Source: Bacillota bacterium (GTDB lineage: Bacteria; Bacillota; Clostridia; Lachnospirales; Lachnospiraceae). From it: a stretch of DNA of 64,000 nucleotides. Made by a program: the position numbers and the translations under genes. Within the stretch, counting starts at the first letter, position 1, and each line of letters starts with the position of its first letter. Below the pieces are notes generated by a model that did not search any database, was not told the origin of the DNA, and saw only the letters and a program-made list of their open reading frames with translations. Location: contig JAEYPP010000074.1 of assembly GCA_023410575.1 (NCBI GenBank), positions 11,294 to 75,293 of the forward strand. Reading direction: 5' to 3'. Below are positions 9,533 to 18,911 of this stretch, in pieces.

Positions 9533-11224
9533 TTATTCAACTGAAAGTACATAATAGTAGATTGGCTGCCCGCCCATATGCACCTCAACATCAATCATCG
9601 GATATTTCTTTGCAATTGTATCCATAATTGCATCTGCATCTTCCTGTGTTACTTCATCACCATAATAGATGCTAACAAGTTCAGAATCATCATCAATTAA
9701 CTGTTCAATTAAATCAATGGTAGTTGCAGAAATATCTGTGCCTACTGACAAAATTGTCTTATCACCAATACCCATAATGTCGCCTTGACGAATTTCTTTT
9801 CCATCTAAGCTAGTATCACGTACCGCATAAGTTACCTGACCTGTCTTCACTCTTGCCATCTCTTCAATCATGCGTTCTTCATTTTCTTTTGCAGATTTAT
9901 CAAACACATAATTAATCACAGCTGTAATCCCTTGTGGAACTGTCTTAGAAGGAATAACTACAATCTCTTTGTCCTCAGTCAATGCTTGTGCTTGTTGAGC
10001 CGCTAAAATAATATTACTATTATTCGGTAAAATAAAGATTGTATCTGCATTTACCTGTTCGATTGCATTCAGCATATCCTCTGTACTTGGATTCATCGTC
10101 TGACCGCCCTCAATTAGGTAATCAACTCCAAGGCCTTTAAATATTTCATCGATACCTTCACCAATGGAAACTGCAACAAAACCTACTTCTTTTCTTGGTG
10201 CGGTTGGCTTTACATTAGCTGCCTTTTTCTCTTCTTCCTTTTGCTCTTGCGCTTTCTTCTCAGCATCCTGAATTAATCTCTCATTATGCTCCTCGCGCAT
10301 ATTATCAATCTTAATCTTTGTTAAGGAACCATACGTCAAAGCTCTCTGGATAGCTAAACCAGGATCATTCGTATGTACATGAACCTTAACTATATCATCA
10401 TCTGATACTACTACAATAGAGTCACCAATAGATTCTAAAAATCCCTTAAATTCATGCTCTGTCTCCATTGTGTAGTCTTTTTCAAGCATAATGATAAATT
10501 CTGTACAGTAACCAAATTTTATATCAGCTGTTGCAATATTACCTGTATCAACAGTTTTACTTGAAGTTGCGGCTATCTTTGCTGGAACGATCTCAATGTC
10601 TACTTTCTTACCAATCATTGCATCGTATCCACCTTTGATGATTTCCAATAAACCTTGTCCGCCGGAGTCAACAACACCTGCTTCTTTTAATACGGGTAAT
10701 AACTCCGGTGTATGAGCAAGTACTTCCTCCATACGTTTTATCACTTGCTCGCCAAAGAATACTAAGTCATTCGTTTCACCGACAAGCTCAGCTGCGCGCT
10801 CTGCACCACCTCTTGCAACCGTAAGAATTGTTCCTTCTTTTGGTTTCATAACTGCTTTATAGGCAGTTTCAACAGCTTTTGCAAATGCATTCGCCATAAT
10901 TGTCACATTGATCTCTTTATGTTCCTTAACTTCTTTCGTAAACCCACGGAACAACTGAGACAGAATAACGCCTGAGTTTCCTCTAGCTCCACGAAGGGAA
11001 CCGCTTGATATTGCCTTTGACAAATCTTCCATATTAGGATTTGCAAGAGAAGAAACTTCCTTCGCCGCTGACATAATTGTCAAAGTCATATTAGTACCGG
11101 TGTCTCCATCCGGAACCGGAAATACATTCAACTCATTAATGTATTCTTTTTTCGCTTCGATGCGTTTTGCTCCTGATAAAAACATCTTCTTTAGCAATTT
11201 AGCATCAATCGTCTTCAATGTCAC
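9533..11224 (-). CDS. fakA: DAK2-domain fatty acid kinase-like protein (YloV/FakA)
   Basis: This 563-residue protein has an N-terminal DAK2 (dihydroxyacetone-kinase-like) ATP-binding domain with PVPDGDTGTNM and a Gly-rich ARGNSGVILSQLF motif. It is followed by a Lys/Glu-rich linker near residue 320 and a C-terminal DegV-related domain. FakA/YloV proteins phosphorylate fatty acids held by a FakB (DegV) partner, feeding phospholipid synthesis. The ATG at 11224 has AAGGAGGAAC upstream. It follows the Asp23-family gene by 20 bases, the usual yloU-yloV pair. The kinase assignment is by family. Confidence 0.88.
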   Translation of the reverse strand: MTLKTIDAKLLKKMFLSGAKRIEAKKEYINELNVFPVPDGDTGTNMTLTIMSAAKEVSSLANPNMEDLSKAISSGSLRGARGNSGVILSQLFRGFTKEVKEHKEINVTIMANAFAKAVETAYKAVMKPKEGTILTVARGGAERAAELVGETNDLVFFGEQVIKRMEEVLAHTPELLPVLKEAGVVDSGGQGLLEIIKGGYDAMIGKKVDIEIVPAKIAATSSKTVDTGNIATADIKFGYCTEFIIMLEKDYTMETEHEFKGFLESIGDSIVVVSDDDIVKVHVHTNDPGLAIQRALTYGSLTKIKIDNMREEHNERLIQDAEKKAQEQKEEEKKAANVKPTAPRKEVGFVAVSIGEGIDEIFKGLGVDYLIEGGQTMNPSTEDMLNAIEQVNADTIFILPNNSNIILAAQQAQALTEDKEIVVIPSKTVPQGITAVINYVFDKSAKENEERMIEEMARVKTGQVTYAVRDTSLDGKEIRQGDIMGIGDKTILSVGTDISATTIDLIEQLIDDDSELVSIYYGDEVTQEDADAIMDTIAKKYPMIDVEVHMGGQPIYYYVLSVE

Positions 11225-11244
11225 TGTTTCGTTCCTCCTTAAAT

Positions 11245-11601
11245 CTAGTCGATGACTCTAACGCCTTCAACAAAAATATTCACTTTGGCTACGGTTAGCC
11301 CTGAAAATTCTTCTACCTTATACTTAACGTTACTAATCAAGTTTTCTGCTACTGCAGAAATACTAACACCATATGATACAATAATATGAAGATCAATCGT
11401 AATCATATTATCACCTATCACCACATTTACACCATGATTCAAACTTTCACGTCGTAATAATTTAGCTAAACCATCTTTTACACTCACTGAAGCCATACCA
11501 ACAACGCCAAAACACTCTACTGCACTTGAACCGGCATATTTGGCGATTACATCTGTATCAATTGCGATTTCACCCATACTGGTTAACATCGTTCCGTTCA
11601 T
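11245..11601 (-). CDS. Asp23/Gls24 family envelope stress protein (YloU-like)
   Basis: This is a small protein of 118 residues with the Asp23/Gls24 pattern: GEIAIDTDVIAKYAG at the start, then VDLHIIVSYGVSI (read here as TIDLHIIVSYGVSI) and KVNIFVEGVRV at the end. Members are abundant cytoplasmic proteins near the membrane linked to envelope homeostasis; the precise activity is unknown. The start is the ATG at 11601, six bases after TTGGAGGG; an upstream in-frame ATG 22 codons earlier has no site. It is cotranscribed with fakA. Confidence 0.88.
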   Translation of the reverse strand: MNGTMLTSMGEIAIDTDVIAKYAGSSAVECFGVVGMASVSVKDGLAKLLRRESLNHGVNVVIGDNMITIDLHIIVSYGVSISAVAENLISNVKYKVEEFSGLTVAKVNIFVEGVRVID

Positions 11602-11837
11602 ACGTAACCCTCCAATCAATTCACAATTAATTCTCTTAGTAGAACAATCTACTGAAAAGATATTCAAAATAAATGCTATTTATTTTAATATTATAACCTT
11701 ATTTGCGAAAAAAAGAAACACAAATTTCATTCCAATAAAACTTACACATAAAACTTACACATAAAACTTTAAAATCTTACATGATTTCATGAAAACCTTG
11801 CATATATTATAGAAAGCACCTTTAGCTCGGAGCGACT

Positions 11838-11978
11838 ATGAAAAAAATGCTTGGTTTCATCCTATTTTGGATTGCCATCGGAATGACGATTATGCTCTTC
11901 ATTACAAATGGTATTCTCGCCATCTGTATCATTATTGGTTGCTTAGTACTTGGTTACAACTTGTTTTGTAATCCATAG
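11838..11978 (+). CDS. Small membrane protein of 46 residues
   Basis: This short gene reads on the plus strand from ATG at 11838 to TAG at 11978, with CGGAG seven bases before the start. The translation begins MKKMLGFILFWIAIGM and continues with two hydrophobic stretches separated by a short TNG turn, ending in NLFCNP. A two-span hairpin membrane protein is the simplest reading. It stands alone between two minus-strand genes. I do not know a function; coding is supported by the ribosome binding site, the clean frame and the hydrophobic pattern. Confidence 0.6.
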   Translation: MKKMLGFILFWIAIGMTIMLFITNGILAICIIIGCLVLGYNLFCNP

Positions 11979-12269
11979 TGCTTAGCTAAAAACCCAAGAA
12001 TGACTTACAATTAACATAATCTTATTACAAAATCTATTACCTTTAATCTAGACAAGTAAAGTAAGCCACTTAACTTAACTTGTCTTGTTGTGTTGATAAA
12101 AAACTACGTCCCAAATATTTATATCAAACTTTTTACTTTTTGACAATCCATATCGACAGCTTTCTAGCAACTTCCGAGAACATTCATGAATCTAAATGAA
12201 CTCTTTTTAGCTTCTATGTGAACATAGTTACACTTGCTATTTGCTTTCTCAAACTTACTTTTAACAAGT
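11979..12269. other. Intergenic stretch without a recognised gene
   Basis: The 291 bases between the small membrane protein and the lipoprotein gene are AT-rich. The only structure I see is an imperfect inverted repeat at about 12049-12092 (AGACAAGT...ACTTGTCT), which may end transcription of the small gene. Confidence 0.4.
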
Positions 12270-14564
12270 TTACTGTTCAAATAAATATAAGTTAACTTTA
12301 TTTATTGTGTCATTCACAGCTTGATCTAAATTCTTTTCTCCTGTAAGATAACCTAATGACTCATTAATTATCATATGCAAAACTATCTGATTATTGAATA
12401 CCGGTTTTGATACTTCTTGCATAATTTTCTTAGCTTCCTGCCTTTCTTGTTCGGTTACTCTATAAATTTCTACGTCATTATAAGAACCCAACTGATAATC
12501 ACCTTCGGCTGTCTCCATATTACTCCAAGTTTCAAGACTGTGAGCATTCACAGGAAAACCGTCTAAATTTTGAGAAGCTTGAACTTTATCTGAAAAAAGA
12601 TACTTCATAAATTCTTTTGTAGCTTCCTCTGATTTAGTCGATTTATTAATTCCCACCATACCAGAAGGAATGAAAGTACCATCCATCGTTACCAAATTTC
12701 CTTTCATCTTCTTAAATAATGAATAAGGATAATTAAAATCCTTAAATTCATCAGCAAATCCAGTAGCGGCATAGAAATCGAATTCGAAAAGATCACATGA
12801 ATTATTGCGATATATACACCAATTCTGGTAATTCTTCTCCTCCGTCTGGAGAGTATCAACATAATAATATAAAGGAGGGTCCTCCGTAATTGTCATATGA
12901 TTCGAGATATTTTTTACATCCATCAAAAAATCTCTAAATTGATTCTGATCCATTTGCTCCTGACCAATCATGAAGTCATCATAATAAGTAGTAACCATTA
13001 AAAGTAATAAATCCTCATAACTTCCACTTTGATATACCGTTGATTGCAAGTTATCTGCTAATTCACTAATGGCTTTTACTGATTCCATATTAGCCTGCGT
13101 ACCTTCTTTTAATACATAGTAAGGGAATAAATAACGCATTGGCATCGCATAAACTTCACCCTCTGACACATAGTTATTTGCTATGTTGCTTAATAAAGTT
13201 CCATCATTTATCATTGGACATAAAAGATCCGATAGCTCTAACAATGCTCCATTTTCGATATATTGCTTCACTGGCAAATCATCAAGCACCAGGATATCAG
13301 GACCTTTCCCAGCTAATAACTCTGTACTTAAAGAACGAAGTACATCTTGTTCATTTGCCTCTAAATCTTCCGACATCGCTACTACATAATCAATCTGAAC
13401 CTGTGGATTCTCCATTTGATATTTCGTTATAGCGTTACGCATTGATAAATTCTCTTTTAAGGAATACACGATTAACTGATCTGCTACCACTGGTATCGGT
13501 TCATTACAATATTGGTAATTTATAATCGCATGGTTATTCGATGTTGTATTATTTAATCCAACATAAAAATCCTTATATTCCCCGTCTTTTATAGTGAAAG
13601 AACGGAGTTTGTTATTCGAACTTCCAATCTGCTTATCATCGCTAGAAACAAGCGTCTCCCATGTAGTTCCATTGGAACGAAAACAATGAATTCCATCCTT
13701 ATTTGCAACGTAAATATCACCTGAAATACACATAAGAGCATCTTCTAAATCAAGATCACAAGGTATCGACTTTTCTTCCTTTGTTATTAGATCCAAAGAT
13801 AAAATATTACGATTACTTTTATCAAAATAGTAAATACAATTTTCTTTTATGTAAGGATTGACCCAACCTCCTCCAGAAGTAATATTTTTATTGATCTCTG
13901 TAAAATCTAGTTCTTTTTGGTCTTTCATCGAATATGCGTGCAAAGTAAGATCACCATAATCAGAATATACGATCGTTCCATCCCGAGAAATATCAACGCT
14001 GATAGCCTTAGTTCCTTCGCCTATCTGATTCCAGTTTTTTGGTGTAATTTCTACATAGTCGTTTCCATTACCAGCATCACGAAAAATACGTGAGGTAACA
14101 AAGATTTGTGGATCCTTCGACTCTGGATTGATAGTTGTAAATTCTTGGAGAACCAAAAAGTATTGACCATCTGCACCCATCCGAAATTCCGATACCATTC
14201 CAACGATATCATGGCTTGCCTTAATTGCCCATTCCACTGATTGCTTCTGAAGCTTTCCATCTTTCACTATGTAGCGGTTAACTATATTATCCTTTGTGTC
14301 CTGAGTTCGAGTATAGTATTCTAGTTCTCCTTCTGAATTAATCGCAATATCCGTCATGTTTTCGATGGGATTCTCTTCCGTAAGATCAACTTCTATCTCT
14401 TTATAATATCCTATCTTCTCTGTTGTTATATCATCTTTTCCATCCACCGTTTCTTCTGTCACATTGGTTGTATCCGTTTTCTCTTTACTACACCCAATGC
14501 TTGAAACAGTTAATAATAACATAAGGAATAAAACAATACCTTTTCTCATCTTTACAGTACTCAC
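12270..14564 (-). CDS. Lipoprotein with a C-terminal family 1 solute-binding domain
   Basis: This 764-residue protein has a lipoprotein signal peptide (VLFLMLLLTVSSIGC, lipobox SIGC at about residue 25). Residues ~50-370 are beta-rich with repeated short strands and look like a propeller-type sensor domain. Residues ~375-760 resemble ABC sugar-binding proteins (QLIVYSLKENLSM, LLAGKGPDILVLDDLP, MPMRYLFPYYVLK, GMVGINKSTKSEEATKEFMKYL). The GTG start at 14564 lies seven bases after AGAGGA; a later ATG is too far from the site. No ABC permease or ATPase is adjacent. A role as an orphan ligand-binding protein, for a transporter or a sensor elsewhere, is inference. Confidence 0.75.
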   Translation of the reverse strand: MSTVKMRKGIVLFLMLLLTVSSIGCSKEKTDTTNVTEETVDGKDDITTEKIGYYKEIEVDLTEENPIENMTDIAINSEGELEYYTRTQDTKDNIVNRYIVKDGKLQKQSVEWAIKASHDIVGMVSEFRMGADGQYFLVLQEFTTINPESKDPQIFVTSRIFRDAGNGNDYVEITPKNWNQIGEGTKAISVDISRDGTIVYSDYGDLTLHAYSMKDQKELDFTEINKNITSGGGWVNPYIKENCIYYFDKSNRNILSLDLITKEEKSIPCDLDLEDALMCISGDIYVANKDGIHCFRSNGTTWETLVSSDDKQIGSSNNKLRSFTIKDGEYKDFYVGLNNTTSNNHAIINYQYCNEPIPVVADQLIVYSLKENLSMRNAITKYQMENPQVQIDYVVAMSEDLEANEQDVLRSLSTELLAGKGPDILVLDDLPVKQYIENGALLELSDLLCPMINDGTLLSNIANNYVSEGEVYAMPMRYLFPYYVLKEGTQANMESVKAISELADNLQSTVYQSGSYEDLLLLMVTTYYDDFMIGQEQMDQNQFRDFLMDVKNISNHMTITEDPPLYYYVDTLQTEEKNYQNWCIYRNNSCDLFEFDFYAATGFADEFKDFNYPYSLFKKMKGNLVTMDGTFIPSGMVGINKSTKSEEATKEFMKYLFSDKVQASQNLDGFPVNAHSLETWSNMETAEGDYQLGSYNDVEIYRVTEQERQEAKKIMQEVSKPVFNNQIVLHMIINESLGYLTGEKNLDQAVNDTINKVNLYLFEQ

Positions 14565-14795
14565 TATGTATTCCTCTTTTCTTTAAAGTATAAGTATATC
14601 AATATTTTTTATCATATCACAATATTTTATTACATCATTATAAGTCTATATTATTTGATTTATAGAATTTCTAGCTCTGGATTTCACACACAATCCATAT
14701 AAAAAGATTTTCACTCTTTTAAGAACTTTCTCCATATACTGTACTCTTTTATATTTTCTTGCTTTGGATTTCTTACTTTGAATTTCTTGCTTTAG

Positions 14796-15087
14796 ATTTC
14801 GCACTCACAATCTTGCTTTGCCTGTGGTTCAATCTAAGCTGCATTTCGCACTCACAACCTCACTTTGCCTGTGATTCAAATATAACTCGTAAGATAAGGT
14901 GCTATGTATATTTTTGTAGGCCTTACAAGTCCGCGGTTTTTGCGGCTTGTGAGCGAAGCGCGCCGAAGAAAATATACATAGTACATTCTCTTACTATTAT
15001 ACCTCCCTATCACAGGCAATCACCACGTCTCCGTGCGAAATCCTTCCCCTCCAAACCACAGGCAATCACCACCGCTCAGTGCGAAAT
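14796..15087. repeat. Nested inverted repeats around repeat-A copy 1
   Basis: Two direct copies (period 47 bases) of a unit running from ATTTCGCAC to GCCTGTG lie at 14796-14826 and 14843-14873. Two reverse-oriented copies (CACAGGC...GTGCGAAAT, period 46) lie at 15011-15041 and 15057-15087. Between these arms sits a further palindrome with repeat-A copy 1 at its centre. An open frame of 123 codons crosses the area but its Ser/His/Pro-rich translation follows the repeats and it has no ribosome binding site. Confidence 0.7.
14899..14984. repeat. Repeat A, copy 1 (conserved core inside self-complementary arms)
   Basis: The arms GTGCTATGTATATTTT (14899-14914) and AAAATATACATAGTAC (14969-14984) pair almost perfectly. 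The core contains GCCTTACAAGTCC, GGCTTGTGAGCGAAGCGC and GCCGAAG. It shares this core with copies at 33395-33490 and 35743-35855, while the outermost arm sequences differ between copies. It lies in the 604-base gap between rpmB and the lipoprotein gene. Confidence 0.75.
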
Positions 15088-15108
15088 CCTTCCCCTCCGA
15101 GACAAACC

Positions 15109-15161
15109 AAAAAAGAGCACCACCTACTGACGAAAGTTCGTCAACAAGTAGTGCTCTTTTT
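15109..15161 (-). terminator. Terminator after rpmB (bidirectional)
   Basis: A stem AAAAAGAGCAC.. pairs with ..GTGCTCTTTTT and encloses an inner GACGAA/TTCGTC hairpin. Oligo-T runs on both sides make it usable in both directions. It starts eight bases past the rpmB stop codon. Confidence 0.88.
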
Positions 15162-15168
15162 ATATGGA

Positions 15169-15366
15169 TTAAGCACGTTCAACTTTACCGTCTCTTAAAC
15201 AAGAAGTACATACGTACATCTTCTTTGTTCCTCCGTTAACTTTAACACGAACGGACTTTACGTTAGATTTCCACATCTTATTAGATCTTCCGGAAACCTG
15301 ACTTCTAGTAATACTTACTACTTTACCGAAGTGAGAACCTTTATCGCAAATTGCACATTTTGCCAC
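15169..15366 (-). CDS. rpmB: 50S ribosomal protein L28
   Basis: This 65-residue protein matches L28 throughout: AKCAICDKGSHFG at the start, SGRSNKMWKSNVK in the middle and MYVCTSCLRDGKVER at the end. The pairs CAIC and CTSC give the zinc-binding (C+) form of L28. It is part of the large ribosomal subunit. The start is GTG at 15366, well spaced after AAGGAGGTG. It is transcribed alone, between its own terminator and the GerW gene group. In many Firmicutes rpmB neighbours yloU-yloV, which here lie about 3.5 kb downstream in the same direction, separated by the lipoprotein gene and repeats. Confidence 0.97.
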   Translation of the reverse strand: MAKCAICDKGSHFGKVVSITRSQVSGRSNKMWKSNVKSVRVKVNGGTKKMYVCTSCLRDGKVERA

Positions 15367-15509
15367 TGAAAAGCACCTCCTTATTTAAATTAGGCCCTGC
15401 GCCACATTAAAGTGCCGCCAGCATCGTGCATAAATTACACTGTGACCTCAAACAAAACTTATTCTATCAGAATTAAGAATATATTGCAAGAAAAATTTAA
15501 TCTTTTTTA

Positions 15510-15923
15510 TTATTCCTCTTCTGCTCCTTCTCCATTCAGAATTTCATATGCTTTCTTATCTACATCTTTCTCAGCCTTCTTCTTTTTTGCATCTTTTGTA
15601 AAGCGATCAATCACATCTGGAACCATATCAATAATTTTTGTTACCATATCTTGATTCTTCACATTAACTAAGCGAATCTTACCATCTTGAATTACTAATA
15701 CGGAACTAGGCGTAATCTTACCACCCATACCACCACCAGCATTATTCTTTTTATCACTAGTAAATGCTCCTGCTCCAACACCAAAACTAACATCCACTAA
15801 TGGAAGTATAATTGTCCCATCATCAAATTTTACAGCTTCTCCAACAACTGTCTTAGTCGTTATGAAAGCATCCATCCCCTTAAAAAGTGATTCAACTGTT
15901 TGATTAAAACTCTGTTCTGCCAT
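15510..15923 (-). CDS. gerW: GerW/YtfJ family sporulation protein
   Basis: The 137-residue product carries the GerW family pattern: VVGEAVKFDDGTIILPLVDVSFG, a Gly-rich GGGMGGKITPSSVLVI loop and VPDVIDRF near the end. GerW is needed for proper spore germination in Bacillus; the biochemical activity is unknown. The ATG overlaps the stop codon of the upstream DUF2953 gene by one base and is preceded by AAAGGAGGAG, so the two genes are translationally coupled, as ytfI-ytfJ are in other spore formers. Confidence 0.88.
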   Translation of the reverse strand: MAEQSFNQTVESLFKGMDAFITTKTVVGEAVKFDDGTIILPLVDVSFGVGAGAFTSDKKNNAGGGMGGKITPSSVLVIQDGKIRLVNVKNQDMVTKIIDMVPDVIDRFTKDAKKKKAEKDVDKKAYEILNGEGAEEE

Positions 15924-16981
15924 TACAACTCCTCCTTTAATTGTCTAGCGTTTTTTATTAACATCTTAATATTCTTATCACGGATAACCTTAATACCTAT
16001 TATGAGTAAATGAAAGATTCTTATTCTTCCCTTAACCATTCCTTCTGCTTCAAAAACTTTTTCTTCAAAATCTGGTTCAATTAAAACACTATCTCCATAT
16101 TTACCGTAAAATACCGCAATAATACCTAATATCTTTCCTGTTTGTTCTGGATCACCTGTACCAAACTTAACGTAACCCTCAATTTTCTGTGGTCCACAGT
16201 GTTTTAAAATGTTTAAGAGTTGTCCGAAAGCAAACTTAATCCCTGTTCGATTCATCTCATCCTTTAAAAACAATGACACAAGATTTTTCTTATTTAACAG
16301 CTTTCTTACTAATTGTATCAACTGACTAATCTTACTTTTTATGTTCTTAACAGTTTGTTTTATTTTATGAAAGATATCTTTAATTATTCGAACAATTCTC
16401 TTAATCTTACCCGCTTTAGTTGACTGTTCATCGTTCTCAAAAATCTGATTTTCTTCACTATATTCAGACTCGTCCTCATCTTTTTCCCAGTCATTATTAT
16501 CCCATAAGTCATCTTCTATCTGTTTGTCTACTGATTCATGATATTTCAACTCATCTTGTGTGGAATTGTAAGGTTCACTTGATATTTGCTTTTTCTTTAC
16601 GAAGTCAGTCTCTTTGAATTCTTCGCCCATTTCTTTCTTCGGCTTTTCTTTCTTACCTTTTTTTATCTTAACTTTCTTTATCTTAGCTTTCTTTATCTTA
16701 GCTTTCTTTTCTTTTTTTGGTTGCAGGTTATCCCAAATGGTAAATCCAAAAATCCGTAATTTTATATGCAATTGATTATCGATATACCAGCCACGTACAA
16801 AAAGAATTCGCAATAACCAATTGACTCGCATCTTAACAATGACATCTTCTCTTTTCTTAACATCTACTCGATAACGTATTGGGACAAATAAAACGACAAG
16901 AATAAGTAGCAAAAGCAAGCCCAATATGCAAGCAAGGATAATACCAAGTATCTTTAAGATTACAAACAAAACATGAAGCAT
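15923..16981 (-). CDS. DUF2953 membrane protein (YtfI-like)
   Basis: The 352-residue protein begins with a strong membrane segment (ILKILGIILACILGLLLLLILVVLF) followed by PIRYRVDVKKRED and VRVNWLLRILFVRGWY-like strands typical of the YtfI/DUF2953 family. Residues ~90-115 are a tandem run of Lys-Ile-Lys-Lys units, and residues ~130-190 are strongly acidic; both look like low-complexity insertions. The C-terminal part (KFAFGQLLNILKHCGPQKIEGYVKFGTGDPEQTG) is the conserved domain. It is coupled to gerW downstream. A sporulation-linked membrane role is inferred from the pairing. Confidence 0.8.
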   Translation of the reverse strand: MLHVLFVILKILGIILACILGLLLLLILVVLFVPIRYRVDVKKREDVIVKMRVNWLLRILFVRGWYIDNQLHIKLRIFGFTIWDNLQPKKEKKAKIKKAKIKKVKIKKGKKEKPKKEMGEEFKETDFVKKKQISSEPYNSTQDELKYHESVDKQIEDDLWDNNDWEKDEDESEYSEENQIFENDEQSTKAGKIKRIVRIIKDIFHKIKQTVKNIKSKISQLIQLVRKLLNKKNLVSLFLKDEMNRTGIKFAFGQLLNILKHCGPQKIEGYVKFGTGDPEQTGKILGIIAVFYGKYGDSVLIEPDFEEKVFEAEGMVKGRIRIFHLLIIGIKVIRDKNIKMLIKNARQLKEEL

Positions 16982-17029
16982 ACTTTTGTTTCCTCTCTAC
17001 TTTGTAACTACTCATCTTAGAATAGTCCA

Positions 17030-17395
17030 CTACTGCGTTCTTCTTTTTTGACGCTTTTTATATAGGAAGTACGAAGAGCTTTCCTTGTTACAAAAAAATT
17101 CTCGTACACTAAATCCTCCAGTTTCACGATAGATATCCGTAATCATATCCTTCACAACGAAAGCTGCTTCTTCTCTACCACGTGCTAATCCAAGGATATG
17201 TACCTCACTATTTTTATAATGAGGAAATAAAAGTTCGTTCGCTGGTAATATATCAAACAAATTCTGTGGATTGGATGCAAACGCGATACAATATACATTA
17301 GCCGTAAGTTTTCCGTGATTGATAGCAAAAATTGTACGACGATGTTTTTTCTTTATGGATTCTCCGAAATATAATTTTTCATTCCAAACAATCAT
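17030..17395 (-). CDS. Conserved hypothetical protein, 121 residues
   Basis: I do not recognise a named family. The protein is soluble, with alternating strands and helices (RTIFAINHGKLTANVYCIAFA, LFDILPANELLFPHY, VHILGLARGREEAAFVVKDMI) and a basic tail. The start ATG at 17395 has AGGGGATG before it. It stands between the DUF2953 gene and the unknown 468-residue gene, with gaps on both sides. That it is a real gene is supported by the site and the ordered amino acid pattern. Confidence 0.6.
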   Translation of the reverse strand: MIVWNEKLYFGESIKKKHRRTIFAINHGKLTANVYCIAFASNPQNLFDILPANELLFPHYKNSEVHILGLARGREEAAFVVKDMITDIYRETGGFSVREFFCNKESSSYFLYKKRQKRRTQ

Positions 17396-17485
17396 GTAGC
17401 ATCCCCTAACATAAATAAATAGTAATTTTAATACATTGTCTAATTATAACACAAGATTGGTATAAAAATACAGAATTTTTTCCAT

Positions 17486-18892
17486 CTACTCGCAAGCAGA
17501 ATAGAATAGTTCAATGCTAGAAATTTTTTCTGCTATATCATGGCATCCAGCAAGCGCACTCTTAATGTAATTCTCAACCTCTTCTTTTGAATTAAACAGT
17601 ACTGGTAGTTCTCTTAAAACCGAAGCAATGACAGCTCGGTTGTATAGTTTCTTATTTTTTTCTAATAAGCGTGTAAAATCTTCAACTAATTCATTAAACG
17701 TTTTAGTTAAGTATAAAGAATCTGCTTTTTTGTCCGTTTTTTCTTCATGTAAATCAATGAAAACACTATTAGAAGAAAGACTCTTTGATAGTTGTAAAGC
17801 AGTAAACTGTTGCGATAGCATAAGGGAACTTATCATATCCTGATTGGACAAGCTCATATGCTCTATCATAGCTTCATCCTTTGATAAGTATAAAAGATAT
17901 TGCTCAAGCTTACCTTCGGTATATTCAAACTTCTCCACTAGATCATCTTCTAAACTTAGTTTCTTATCTCCCTTATTGTTATTTACAATTGCACGGATAA
18001 TTTCAGATAGAGTATCCACTTCCTTTTGTGCTTCGCAGCTAATGTAAGGCTGGTTCAATAGCATACAATAGTAGGCATTAACAACTTCCTGTAAGGAAAA
18101 ATATCGATCAGTAATATTTTGTATTTTTTCCACAGCTAATGCGAGCAAATCAGAAGCTTCCTTGAATTGTTCAGGTGATACCATAACAAAATCTATGGAC
18201 TCTAATTTTTTTAGACTCTCTCCTAAATACTTGATACTATTGTTTGTAGTAGATTCATGCTCCTTTTTCACAGCCAAACCTGAAGCACTACGTACCATAT
18301 AAAGAAAATCGTTGACTGAACTTTGATCACTACCCTCATATATAGACAAACTGTCCTTAAGCATATCAAAAAAACGATTTTTAGTCATTCTTACAGGTAA
18401 TTGAGATAACATCGCACGAATTCTTGCGTTAATTAGCACTTGATCGTTATCACTAAAAATCGTCTCCATAATATCTTTTGTTACCGAATCATTATCCATA
18501 TCTTCTAGATTATCTTCGTAGTTTTTTTCAAGACGATTTAGCATATATTCATATATAGCAAACTTATCTGCATATGCAGTAAGTTCCTCCATAACATTAA
18601 GAATTTCAGTACGTAAACAATCAATCTGCTTAATGGCATCTTCCCGAACTTGTCCATCAAAGGAAGAAAGGATGGTCTGCTCGACAAGATGATTCACCAT
18701 CTCAAAAATGGCATCTGTATCAGCAACACTCTGCTCACAAGTCAGCTCATAATAGTTGTAAAAATTCATCGTAAATTGAAATGCAGAATACACGTAATAA
18801 TCAGATGCAATCATATTCATTGCAACTGGCATAGTCTCCTCTATATTTTTCTGATTTTCAATATCATGTTGTAATTGTCTTCGGTTTATCAT
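17486..18892 (-). CDS. Unknown, all-helical protein downstream of two ABC-2 permeases
   Basis: This protein of about 468 residues has no membrane segment or signal peptide and is rich in Glu, Leu, Ser and Asp. Its pattern predicts a long bundle of helices (for example LERLEKNYEDNLEDM-like and FNELVEDFTRLLEKNKKLYN stretches). I know of no catalytic motif in it. The ATG at 18892 is used because GGTGA precedes it; a GTG five codons upstream is possible. It follows the second permease gene by 19 bases and is likely cotranscribed, so it may serve the permease pair, for instance as a cytoplasmic partner. This is inference from position. Confidence 0.6.
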   Translation of the reverse strand: MINRRQLQHDIENQKNIEETMPVAMNMIASDYYVYSAFQFTMNFYNYYELTCEQSVADTDAIFEMVNHLVEQTILSSFDGQVREDAIKQIDCLRTEILNVMEELTAYADKFAIYEYMLNRLEKNYEDNLEDMDNDSVTKDIMETIFSDNDQVLINARIRAMLSQLPVRMTKNRFFDMLKDSLSIYEGSDQSSVNDFLYMVRSASGLAVKKEHESTTNNSIKYLGESLKKLESIDFVMVSPEQFKEASDLLALAVEKIQNITDRYFSLQEVVNAYYCMLLNQPYISCEAQKEVDTLSEIIRAIVNNNKGDKKLSLEDDLVEKFEYTEGKLEQYLLYLSKDEAMIEHMSLSNQDMISSLMLSQQFTALQLSKSLSSNSVFIDLHEEKTDKKADSLYLTKTFNELVEDFTRLLEKNKKLYNRAVIASVLRELPVLFNSKEEVENYIKSALAGCHDIAEKISSIELFYSACE

Positions 18893-18911
18893 TTCAACTT
18901 TCACCATTCCT

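Noticed and set aside
9289..9594. Open reading frame of 101 codons on the minus strand between recG and fakA
   Set aside because: It overlaps the end of fakA, covers the terminator and the hairpin chain, and has no start site; better read as structured noncoding DNA.
14759..15130. Open reading frame of 123 codons on the plus strand
   Set aside because: It runs through inverted and direct repeats, has no ribosome binding site and its translation simply reflects repeat units.
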